Shown piece after piece: positions 41,666 through 50,288 of a DNA stretch of 64,000 bases; the stretch's first letter is position 1, and each line of letters begins with the position of its first letter. The position numbers and the translations under genes were made by a program. The stretch is from Paraburkholderia sacchari (lineage in GTDB: Bacteria > Pseudomonadota > Gammaproteobacteria > Burkholderiales > Burkholderiaceae). The notes under the pieces were generated by a model. That model worked only from the letters and a program-made list of their open reading frames with translations, searched no databases and was not told the DNA's origin. The stretch lies in the NCBI RefSeq assembly GCF_000785435.2, contig NZ_JTDB02000018.1:19838-83837 (forward strand), given 5' to 3'.

Positions 41666-44647
41666 ATGAACAAGACTTATCGATCAGTATGGAACGAATC
41701 GGCTGGAGCCTGGGTAGCGGTGCAGGAGAATGCGCGAGGTTGCGGCAAGCGCAGCGCCAAAGCAGGCGTAGTGCGCGCGATGAAGACTGTGGCGCTACTG
41801 GGCCTGGGTGCCCTGGCCTTGTCCGCGCGGGCCAACGAGGCACCAGCCGACGACGCGAGCGTGCTCTTCAGCAATGCCCAAAATAATCTGGCCGCGGATG
41901 CGAGCGGCGCCGCCGAGCACAATCGTCTCGCGGCGACAGCTCTCGGCGTGCCGGAGCAGGAATTCGGTACGCCGTCTCGCATATCGAATGTGGGGGCGAT
42001 GGTCGCATCCGTCCCGGCCGCGGGCTCGGGTGTCGATACTTCAGGCCTCTCGCAGACCTACAACACGGCGGCCTACTATTCGCAGGTTGCCGGGTTCGGC
42101 AACGGGGCCGGGCAGACGCCGCCCTCCGACATGGCGAAGGCCGGCATTGGCGCCGTTGCCATCGGCTCGAATACAGTTGCGCGCGCAACGGCAAGCACGG
42201 CGATCGGGGTGCAGGCCTACACCACAGCGAACGACTCCGTCGCGCTGGGCGCGGGCTCGATAGCGAATCAGGCCAACACGGTTTCTGTCGGCAACGACGG
42301 CACGACCTCGCGAATCGCGGTGGATATGAACGGCCGGTCCTACACGCTCACGAATCCGGCGAATACGCGCCGCATTGTCAATATGGCTGCCGGACAGGCC
42401 GACACCGACGCAGTGAACGCAGGTCAACTGAGAGCCGTCGCGAGCGCCTTGGGCGGCGGTGCGGCGGTGGATGGCGTCGGTGAGTTCAAGCGCCCGAGCT
42501 ACGTGCTCAGAGGGGGGACGTTCACGGACCTCGGCGCGGCGCTTCTTGCCGTCGACCATGCTGCGGCGGCCGATTTCGCAGACAGCGTCAAGTACGACAC
42601 GTCTGCTCATACGCGTGTGACGCTCGATGGCGGTACGAGCGGCACGGTTTTGTCGAACGTGGCCAATGGCATGGCGGATCATGACGCGGTGAACATCGCG
42701 CAACTGAAAGCGGCGGGCCTGAGCGTCGATACCGGCGGTAACATCACGAACGCCTTCGTCGCCTACGACGACACGAGCAGAGGGACGGTCACGCTTGGCG
42801 GCGCAAACGGCACGCGCATCACGAATCTGGCTGCAGGCAGCGTGGCGGCGGGGAGTGGGGATGCCGTCAACGGCGCACAGTTGTACCGGGGTTTGTACGG
42901 CGCGGCGGCCGCGTTGGGCGGCGGCGTCATGGTCAACCCGGACGGGTCGCTGAAGAGCCCGTCCTATGAAGTCGGCGGCTCGACGTATGGCGATGTCGGC
43001 AGCGCGTTGAAAGCGGTCGACCATGCGTCGACAACCGGTCTGCTGGACTCCGTCAAATACGACACGCCCGCGCATGATCGCGTGACGTTCGGCGGCGGCG
43101 CGAATGGTACGGTGTTGTCGAACGTGGCCAACGGCATGGCGGATCATGACGCGGTGAACATCGCGCAATTAAAAGCGGCGGGCCTGAATGTCGACACGGG
43201 AGGCAATGTCACCAATGCCTTCGTCGCCTACGACGATGCAACGAAATCCGCGGTCACGCTTCGCGGCGCGCAGGGCACGAGGATCACGAATCTTGCCGCC
43301 GGTATGGCAGACAGCGATGCCGTGAATGCTGGTCAGTTGCGCGCGTATGCAGCAACGCTTGGGGGCGGCGCCGGCATGGCGGCGGACGGCGCGATCGTCG
43401 CGCCCACCTACCATATGCAGGGCGGGACACAGCGCACGGTAGGCGGTGCGCTCGACACGCTCGACTCGGGCCTGACTCAGCTCCAGCAAAGAATTGCCGG
43501 CTCGGGTATCGATCTCATCGCGCAAGAGCCGATCAGTCGCGCGATCAGAATCGGATCGACAACCGACGGCACCGTGGTGAGCCTCAACGGCGCGGCGGGC
43601 AACCGCACCTTGACCGGCCTGGCGGCAGGCGGCGTGAGTTCCTCCAGCGTGGATGCGATCAACGGCGCGCAGCTCTACGCCAGCGCTGCCAGCATGGCCG
43701 CCGCGCTGGGCGGTGGAGCCAGCGTGCGCGCCGACGGTACGCTGGCCGCGCCCGCGTACACGATTGGCGGCACGACGCTGAACAACGTGGGCGCGGCGCT
43801 CACGAATCTCGACGACCGCGTCGCGCAGAACACCACGCAGATCACGAACCTTCAGCAGACGGTTACCAACATCTCGGGATCGGTCGCGAACGCGGTGCAA
43901 TACGACTCGTCCGCGCACGACAAGGTTACGCTAGGCGGCGCTGGCGCAACTGGCACGGTCAAGCTGTCCAATCTCGCCGATGCCCTGCTGGACGCTCACA
44001 GCACCGATGCCGTCACGGGCGCGCAGCTTTACGCCACCAATGCCAATGTTTCGTCCATCGTGCAGGCGGTGCAGAACGTTACGGTTAATCAGTCGTATGT
44101 CGCTGTGAGTTCGCCGAACGGGCCGGCCCTCGCCAGCGGCGCGAACACGCTGGCGGTCGGCGGCGGCGCGGTTGCCAGCGGCATGTCGTCCAGCGCGTTT
44201 GGCGACCGCGCAGAAGCAAGCGCCGCGAACGCCGTGGCGCTGGGCGCGAATTCGATCGCTGATCGCAACAACTCGGTCTCGGTGGGCAGCGTCGGCAACG
44301 AGAGGCAGATTACCAATGTCGCCGCCGGCACCGCGCCTACCGACGCAGTGAATCTCGGCCAGCTCGGCAACGCGATGGGCAGCATGAGCCATCGCGTGGA
44401 CGACGTCGACCGCAACGCCCGGCGAGGGATCGCGTCGGCGTCCGCGCTCAACATCGTCACGCCGTATCTGCCGGGGCGCACCACCCTGAACGCCGGCATT
44501 GCGACGTATCGCGGCCAGTCGGCACTGGGCATCGGCGTGTCGCGCTGGAACGCGAAAGGCAGCATCAACTACAACCTGGGCGTCTCGTCGGCGGGTGGCA
44601 ACAGCACCATCGTCCGGGCGGGCATCGGCATCGTCTTCGGTGGTTGA
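41666..44647 (+). CDS. Trimeric autotransporter adhesin (YadA-like)
   Basis: A 993 aa protein. Residues 1-27 are an extended signal peptide region (MNKTYRSVWNESAGAWVAV) followed by the hydrophobic signal ending LSARA. The passenger has YadA head-type repeats (AIGSNTVARATASTAIGVQA, SVALGAGSIANQANTVSVGN), several neck/stalk modules (ITNLAAG-xxx-DAVNxxQL) repeated many times, and a C-terminal anchor of about 70 residues beginning with the coiled RVDDVDRNARRGIASAS and ending in beta strands VRAGIGIVFGG. Such proteins bind host surfaces or matrix. It lies next to a T3SS and an OmpA-type lipoprotein, which often helps export of such adhesins. Confidence 0.95.
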   Translation: MNKTYRSVWNESAGAWVAVQENARGCGKRSAKAGVVRAMKTVALLGLGALALSARANEAPADDASVLFSNAQNNLAADASGAAEHNRLAATALGVPEQEFGTPSRISNVGAMVASVPAAGSGVDTSGLSQTYNTAAYYSQVAGFGNGAGQTPPSDMAKAGIGAVAIGSNTVARATASTAIGVQAYTTANDSVALGAGSIANQANTVSVGNDGTTSRIAVDMNGRSYTLTNPANTRRIVNMAAGQADTDAVNAGQLRAVASALGGGAAVDGVGEFKRPSYVLRGGTFTDLGAALLAVDHAAAADFADSVKYDTSAHTRVTLDGGTSGTVLSNVANGMADHDAVNIAQLKAAGLSVDTGGNITNAFVAYDDTSRGTVTLGGANGTRITNLAAGSVAAGSGDAVNGAQLYRGLYGAAAALGGGVMVNPDGSLKSPSYEVGGSTYGDVGSALKAVDHASTTGLLDSVKYDTPAHDRVTFGGGANGTVLSNVANGMADHDAVNIAQLKAAGLNVDTGGNVTNAFVAYDDATKSAVTLRGAQGTRITNLAAGMADSDAVNAGQLRAYAATLGGGAGMAADGAIVAPTYHMQGGTQRTVGGALDTLDSGLTQLQQRIAGSGIDLIAQEPISRAIRIGSTTDGTVVSLNGAAGNRTLTGLAAGGVSSSSVDAINGAQLYASAASMAAALGGGASVRADGTLAAPAYTIGGTTLNNVGAALTNLDDRVAQNTTQITNLQQTVTNISGSVANAVQYDSSAHDKVTLGGAGATGTVKLSNLADALLDAHSTDAVTGAQLYATNANVSSIVQAVQNVTVNQSYVAVSSPNGPALASGANTLAVGGGAVASGMSSSAFGDRAEASAANAVALGANSIADRNNSVSVGSVGNERQITNVAAGTAPTDAVNLGQLGNAMGSMSHRVDDVDRNARRGIASASALNIVTPYLPGRTTLNAGIATYRGQSALGIGVSRWNAKGSINYNLGVSSAGGNSTIVRAGIGIVFGG

Positions 44648-44669
44648 CGCATTTGCAGCAGCCTTCACG

Positions 44670-44697
44670 GCACGGCCGGCGCGAGGTCCGGCCGTGC
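44670..44697 (+). terminator. Hairpin terminator after the adhesin gene
   Basis: GCACGGCCGG and CCGGCCGTGC form a perfect 10-bp stem with an 8-base loop, 23 bases after the stop codon. No T run, so termination strength is uncertain. Confidence 0.65.
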
Positions 44698-44766
44698 CAG
44701 CGGGGTGTGCCCCGCGTTCAATTCCCGCACGGTCAGGCCGTGCGCTCCTTTCCATGAGCATTCAAC

Positions 44767-45831
44767 ATGAAATACACAGTCATGGCGATCGTGCTGTCGG
44801 CCGCCATTGCAGGATGTGCATCGCAAGCGACGATCGATGCATTGCAGGTGCAGGACCCCACCGTGCTGGAAAATGGCCTTAAGGCGTCGCAGAGCACGGA
44901 GGCGGGCGCTGCCACGCAAGCCTGGGTCGTTGCGTATCCCGGCAGCGTGAGCGGCGCGCTGCTCAAGGACGAACAGCGGCGTTTGCAGGCGCTTGGTGCA
45001 CGACAGCAGGGTTACTTTGCGGCGAAAGCGCAGTGCTGGCTCAATGCGGCGCGCGAGGAGCAGGCGCAACACAACCAATGGGGCTTTGTCGACGAAGCAG
45101 TTAAGCAGGCGGATCAACTGATCGGCGCACTGGAAGGCCAGGGGCAGGCTTCGGCCGATAATCCAAAGCTGCGCACGGTGTCGACAGTGCGCCCCGATCT
45201 GTGGCAGCAACTGCTGGCGATAAAGACGTCGCCGGACTTCCCGTCATGCCCGAAGGCCCAGGAGGTGGTCGCCTGTTCAGAAGTCGCGCTGATGCACGCG
45301 GGCCACGAAGCGTGGACGCGCCTGTTCGACGCGAGTGCGCTACGCGTCGCCGGAGTCCTGCAGAGTGCCGAGGCGTTGCCCGGCGTGCTGGCTGCCTGCC
45401 GGCCCCCGAAGCCCGCGCCCTATGTGCCGCCGAAAATCACGCTGCCTACCGACACGCTCTTCCAGTTCGATCGCGGCGATCTGGCTGGCATGCTGCCGCA
45501 AGGACGCGAGAGCCTCGCGACGCTTGCGCGCGAGATCGTTGGCGCAGGCGACGTGACGGCGATACGCGTGGAAGGCTATACCGACCGGCTCGGCAGCGAG
45601 CGCTACAACGAACGGCTTTCGCAGCAGCGCGCGGACACGGTAGCGGGATACCTGCGCGAGAACGGTGTTGCCGGCGTCGCGATGAGCGCGTTTGGCCGTG
45701 GCAAGTCGAATTCGCTCGCGCAGTGCAATGACCGCGACCGCGAAGCGCTGATCGCCTGTCTTGCGCCCGACCGGCGCGTCGAGTTGTCGATATCGCGCAA
45801 GAGCCGCACGCGCCCCGCAGAAGCGCAATAG
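44767..45831 (+). CDS. OmpA-family lipoprotein
   Basis: A 354 aa protein with a lipoprotein signal (AAIAGC at residue about 17) and a C-terminal OmpA peptidoglycan-binding domain (DTLFQFDRGDL, then VEGYTDRLGSERYNERLSQQRADTVAGYLRE). The middle third is helical and Gln/Ala-rich. Such lipoproteins sit in the outer membrane and attach it to the cell wall; in trimeric autotransporter loci a small OmpA-like or SadB-type lipoprotein helps display the adhesin. The 120-base gap with a hairpin leaves open whether it shares the adhesin transcript. Confidence 0.88.
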   Translation: MKYTVMAIVLSAAIAGCASQATIDALQVQDPTVLENGLKASQSTEAGAATQAWVVAYPGSVSGALLKDEQRRLQALGARQQGYFAAKAQCWLNAAREEQAQHNQWGFVDEAVKQADQLIGALEGQGQASADNPKLRTVSTVRPDLWQQLLAIKTSPDFPSCPKAQEVVACSEVALMHAGHEAWTRLFDASALRVAGVLQSAEALPGVLAACRPPKPAPYVPPKITLPTDTLFQFDRGDLAGMLPQGRESLATLAREIVGAGDVTAIRVEGYTDRLGSERYNERLSQQRADTVAGYLRENGVAGVAMSAFGRGKSNSLAQCNDRDREALIACLAPDRRVELSISRKSRTRPAEAQ

Positions 45832-45889
45832 CGCGCCTGAATGACGGCGGGCGCGCCCCCATTCGGGTGCGCTCGCCGGTGTGCCCCGG

Positions 45890-48316
45890 CTAGAACAAAC
45901 TCGCCTGCCCCGACAGCAGCGTTTCGAATTCCTCGCGCAGAAACGGCAAAATGGCGTCGGCCACCGGCTGCAACTGCCGGCTCAAATAGAACCCGTAATC
46001 GAGCGGCGAGCTGAGCGTCTCCAGCGGCTCGGGGCCTGCGGTCGTCATCACGTAGCTGATCCACCCGCCGTTCTGATATTGCAGCGGACGGCCTTTGGCA
46101 CGGTTGAATTCGTCGGCGACGCGCGCCGCACGCACATGCGGCGGCACATTGCGCTGATAGTCGCCAAGCGGGCGGCGCAGCCGCTTTCTGAATACGAGCT
46201 GCTCGTCGAACTCGCCGCTCAGCGTGCGCCGCACGTAATCGCGCACGTAATCTGCATAGGGCTCGCGCTTGAAGACGCGCCGGTACAGTTCGCGCTGGAA
46301 TTGCTGCGCGAGCGGCGTCCAGTCGGTACGCACGGTCTCCAGTCCCTTGAACACCATTTCGTCGCCGCCGTCTTTCGTGCGGGCGAGACCCGCGTAGCGC
46401 TTCTTGCTGCCTTCTTCCGCGCCGCGCACGGTGGGCATGAGAAAGCGCGAATAATGGCGCTCGAATTGCAGTTCCAGAGCGCTTTGGAGACCGAAGCGTT
46501 CGCGCAATTCAGCCTGCCACCACTGGTTGACATGCTCGACCAGCGCGCGGCCGGTGCGTGTCGCCTCTTCTTCCGTATGTGCGCGCCTGAGCCACACGAA
46601 GGTGGAGTCGGTGTCGCCGTAGATGACGTCGTAGCCTTGAGACTCGATCAATTCGCGCGTCTTGCGCATGATCTCATGGCCGCGCATGGTGATCGACGAT
46701 GCAAGTCGCGGGTCGAAAAACCGGCAGCCCGTCGAGCCAAGCACGCCGTAGAACGCGTTCATGATGATCTTCAACGCCTGCGAAAGCGGCGCATTCTTGT
46801 TGCGCTTGGCGTTCTCGCGGCCTTCCCAGACCTGGCGCACGATCTCCGGCAGGCAATGCATCGTGCGCGAGAAGCGCGCGCCGAGAAAGCCCGGCACCGA
46901 CGCATCGTCGCGACGTTCGTCGTCCGCGTGGCGCAGGCCTTCGATCAGCCCCACGGGATCGATCAGAAACGTGCGGATGATCGAGGGATAAAGGCTCTTG
47001 TAATCGAGCACCAGCACCGAATCGTAGAGCCCGGGCCGCGAGTCCATTACGAAGCCGCCGGGACTGTTTTCGCCCACCACGTCGCCAAGATTCGGCGCAA
47101 CGTAACCGAGCCGATGCATGCGCGGCAGATACAGGTGCGTGAACGCCGCAACCGAGCCGCCGCTGCGGTCGGCGGGCAGTCCCGTGACCGAGGCGCGTTC
47201 GAGCAGGAACGCGATCAGCTCGGTTTTCTCGAAGATGCGCGTGACAAGTTCGCAATCCTTGAGGTTATAGCGCGCGAGCGCGGGCTTGTCTTCGTCGAAG
47301 CGGCGCTGGATTTCGTCCATGCGCTGATACGGATTGTCGACGGACTTGCCTTCGCCCAGCAGTGATTGCGCGACGAACTCGAGGCTGAACGATGTAAAGC
47401 TCCAGGTGGCCGAGCGCAGCGCCTCGATGCCGTCGATGATGAGCCGGCCCGCCGCGCCGGCAAAGTAATGGTTCTGGTTGATGCTGTGCTCTCGCCATTC
47501 CATCACGGCGCCGCCGCGTCCGAGGCGCAGCGGCACGCCACATTGCTGCGAATGCGCGTGCAGCACGCGCAAATCGAACTGCACGAGATTCCAGCCGATG
47601 ATCGCGTCGGGATCGTGCCGCGCCATCCACTCGTTCAGGCGCACGAGCATCTGCGTGCGGCTCTCGCAGTACTCGAAGTCGAAATCGAGCCCGCTCGCGT
47701 CGCCGTTTGCGGGGGCGAGCATGAAGACCTGGCGCTGGCCGCATCCTTCGAGCGCGATCGAATACAGCTCGCCCTGCGCGCTCGTTTCGATGTCGAGCGA
47801 GACGAGCCTGAGCGCCGGGCGATAGCCGGTGGCCGGTTTCAGTTCGCCGTCGAGCAGCAGGCCCGAGGCGTCGGGCGTGCCGCGAAACTGCACGGGCGCG
47901 GTGATGAAGCGCTCCATCATGTAGCGCTCGGGCGGCTGGATATCGGCTTCGTAGATGTCGACGCCCAATTTCGTGAGGCGCTTCGCCGTGCCGGTCAGCT
48001 GGCGGTATTGCGGCGCATAGAGGCCGAGCACGGGCCGCTGCCGGAAGTCCTTGAGATCGAGCGGGCGCAGCTCGGCGCCCTTGTTGCCGCCTTTATGGCC
48101 GCTTTTATTGCCGCTTTTATTGCTTTCGAGCGCGCCGAGCGCCACCTCGCGTTGCGCGGCCGGCACGAACGCGACCGACGTTTGCGGGCGCAGGCGCAGT
48201 TGCCGTGGGCCAGCGGGCGTCGCGAGCCAGAAGTCGACTTCGGTATGGTGCGGCGTGTCGCGCCAATGTCGCGTCAGAATGAAGCCCGGCTCGAAGCCGG
48301 GTTGAAGCTCGGTCAC
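45890..48316 (-). CDS. polB: DNA polymerase II (family B)
   Basis: An 808 aa protein with a GTG start at 48316. The 3'-5' exonuclease motif DIE is at residues 175-177, then DYKSLYPSII and GDTDSTF, the polymerase motifs A and C of family B. The KKRYAGL motif near the end is also conserved. PolB helps restart replication after DNA damage, under LexA control in most genera; no LexA box is obvious here. A 16-residue low-complexity insert of Asn/Lys/Ser/Gly lies at residues 65-80. It reads away from the adhesin locus. Confidence 0.93.
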   Translation of the reverse strand: MTELQPGFEPGFILTRHWRDTPHHTEVDFWLATPAGPRQLRLRPQTSVAFVPAAQREVALGALESNKSGNKSGHKGGNKGAELRPLDLKDFRQRPVLGLYAPQYRQLTGTAKRLTKLGVDIYEADIQPPERYMMERFITAPVQFRGTPDASGLLLDGELKPATGYRPALRLVSLDIETSAQGELYSIALEGCGQRQVFMLAPANGDASGLDFDFEYCESRTQMLVRLNEWMARHDPDAIIGWNLVQFDLRVLHAHSQQCGVPLRLGRGGAVMEWREHSINQNHYFAGAAGRLIIDGIEALRSATWSFTSFSLEFVAQSLLGEGKSVDNPYQRMDEIQRRFDEDKPALARYNLKDCELVTRIFEKTELIAFLLERASVTGLPADRSGGSVAAFTHLYLPRMHRLGYVAPNLGDVVGENSPGGFVMDSRPGLYDSVLVLDYKSLYPSIIRTFLIDPVGLIEGLRHADDERRDDASVPGFLGARFSRTMHCLPEIVRQVWEGRENAKRNKNAPLSQALKIIMNAFYGVLGSTGCRFFDPRLASSITMRGHEIMRKTRELIESQGYDVIYGDTDSTFVWLRRAHTEEEATRTGRALVEHVNQWWQAELRERFGLQSALELQFERHYSRFLMPTVRGAEEGSKKRYAGLARTKDGGDEMVFKGLETVRTDWTPLAQQFQRELYRRVFKREPYADYVRDYVRRTLSGEFDEQLVFRKRLRRPLGDYQRNVPPHVRAARVADEFNRAKGRPLQYQNGGWISYVMTTAGPEPLETLSSPLDYGFYLSRQLQPVADAILPFLREEFETLLSGQASLF

Positions 48317-48448
48317 TATGCGTACCCGCAGGCCTGTGGTGTCTGCGGGAATTGTAACGCCACCGGGCGGCGCGACTGGAGGCGGGCCGTCGCTTCGTGA
48401 AAAGCGCCGGCCCCGGGTGCTTCAGGTATGACGCGCTACTCGTCCGAA

Positions 48449-50113
48449 CTACTCGTCCGAACCGTGGCCGAGGCCCAGGCCCGGCAGCGAGTGCGTGCCT
48501 TCGACGGCAACGGCGTGCAGCAGTTGCGGATCGAGATCGAGCGCGCGCAGGATCGTCGGCGCAACCTGCGTGGTCTGCACACGCGCCTGGATCTGGCGGC
48601 CGCCGCCATGCAGGCCCGCATACGACACGACGAGGCCGAGGTGGCTATCGTCCGGCGCATTGCCGCCGTGCTCCTCGTCCTTCTTTTTGCTCGACGTATA
48701 GATCACGCCCGGGTTCGGCTGCACGACGATATCGGGCGTGCGGCCGAGCGACGGATCGCCGAAGCGCGCGGCCAGTTCAGAGCCGCTGAGAATGTACGCT
48801 TGCGGGCCGTCCGCGCAGATGCCGGGCGCGTTGCACGAGAGGTTCTGCTTGAGCGTGGCGAGCGCGGCATCGCGCTGCGATTGATCGCGCAGCCAGATGA
48901 GGCCCACGTCGTCGGTCTGCACGAAGCCCGTGCCGACAAGGCCCGTGCCGTCGTTCAGGTTGCCGCTCTTCGTGTTGTTCTGGCCGAAGTTGCCGTTGGG
49001 ATCGAGATAGTTGCTCGTCTCGAGCAGTTGCGTGAGCGTGTCGCCGTTCTTCACGAGCTTCGTGTGATCGGCGGGTGACTGGCCGTGCTTGGCCGTGACG
49101 ACGATGAGCGTCGACGCGTAGAGGTTCTGCTGCTTGAGCGCGGCGACAATGCGGCCAAGCGAATTGTCGAGATATGTGATCGCGCCCGACACGTTCGGCC
49201 CCGGCGTGAAGCTGGCGTCGAGATAGCCGCCTCCTTTGGCCACCGTGGACTTTTGCGCCACGCTCAGGGTCTGGAAGTTGGTGCCGAACAGCGTGGGCAC
49301 GGGCTCGTTGCGCGTGCCCGTGGAGTCCTTGCCGTTGATCTGGTTGATGAGCGCCTGCACGTGGTAATCGTCGAACTTCTCGGTGTGCGTGTACACATCG
49401 GTGTAGTCGGTCTGCGTGGCCGGGTCGATCGAGTTGATCTCGGTGCGCGCGAGGTCGTCCACGCCGCGCCCCGACGGGCCGTTCAGCCAGTCGTAGCCCC
49501 AGGCGTGCTTGTCGGCCCACGCGGTGTGCGAGCCGGGCAAGTTCTGCTTCACGACTTCGAAGATCGTGTTGGTCTTCACGTAGTCATGCGGATACACGGG
49601 CACGCACTTGGCGCCCTTGCGCGCGCGCGGAATGGCTTGCGGATTGAAATCGCCGCCGCCGTCGAGGTGCACGAGCGCGCCGCCGTTTTGCGCGTCGATG
49701 CCGGTGGTTTCGTCGAACACGACGTTCCAGCCCTGCTGGCCCACGCAGCCCGTGTCGTTGGGCGCGTAAAGCGTGCGGTCATACGAAACGTCATAGAAGA
49801 GGCCGGCGGTCTTGGGCGAGCCGCCCGTCACGAGCGCGGCGAGACCCGGAAACGAGTCGGACAGCCCGGGCGTATAGGCGTTCGTATACGTGACGCCCGA
49901 CTTGGCGAGCAGCGCGAGATTCGGGCAAGTGTTGCCGCCCACGCAGCGCGCGACGTCCTGCTCGTGCAAACCGTCGAAGCTGATGAGCAGGACGTGCTTG
50001 ATGCCGCTCGCCCCGCTCGCCTGCGTCGACGGTGATGCGAGTGCGCTACCCACGGCGAGCGCCATCGCGCTGAGCGCCACCAGACCTGCCGACCATCTCC
50101 TTGCCGCTTTCAT
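48449..50113 (-). CDS. Alkaline phosphatase-superfamily protein (phosphodiesterase/nucleotide pyrophosphatase type), exported
   Basis: A 554 aa protein with a signal peptide (cleavage near ASP at residue about 28) and the superfamily features HVLLISFDGLHEQDVARC, a nucleophile region NAYTPGLSDSFPGLAALVTGG and a late HGGNAPDDSHLGLVVSY histidine/aspartate metal-binding site. Members hydrolyse phosphodiesters or phosphonates in the periplasm; the exact substrate is unknown. It is not part of the ferulate cluster that follows, though it lies just left of the tannase gene. Confidence 0.8.
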   Translation of the reverse strand: MKAARRWSAGLVALSAMALAVGSALASPSTQASGASGIKHVLLISFDGLHEQDVARCVGGNTCPNLALLAKSGVTYTNAYTPGLSDSFPGLAALVTGGSPKTAGLFYDVSYDRTLYAPNDTGCVGQQGWNVVFDETTGIDAQNGGALVHLDGGGDFNPQAIPRARKGAKCVPVYPHDYVKTNTIFEVVKQNLPGSHTAWADKHAWGYDWLNGPSGRGVDDLARTEINSIDPATQTDYTDVYTHTEKFDDYHVQALINQINGKDSTGTRNEPVPTLFGTNFQTLSVAQKSTVAKGGGYLDASFTPGPNVSGAITYLDNSLGRIVAALKQQNLYASTLIVVTAKHGQSPADHTKLVKNGDTLTQLLETSNYLDPNGNFGQNNTKSGNLNDGTGLVGTGFVQTDDVGLIWLRDQSQRDAALATLKQNLSCNAPGICADGPQAYILSGSELAARFGDPSLGRTPDIVVQPNPGVIYTSSKKKDEEHGGNAPDDSHLGLVVSYAGLHGGGRQIQARVQTTQVAPTILRALDLDPQLLHAVAVEGTHSLPGLGLGHGSDE

Positions 50114-50288
50114 CGTTCACCTCGTTGTTCATGTTTGTGGGGAGAATCACGCGAAACAGAAGTGGCAATGTGCCGGGCATATGCGTCGAGGCGATGAACA
50201 ACAACTTTCAATTACATTCTGTTACATGCGCCTCGTGGCACGGGAATGGTGCGTGGGTGGATGCGAGCGCAACGGCTGCTGGCGTGCG

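Noticed and set aside
45881..47365. 494-codon plus-strand frame over polB
   Set aside because: PolB motifs A and C on the minus strand are intact; the plus frame is a shadow.
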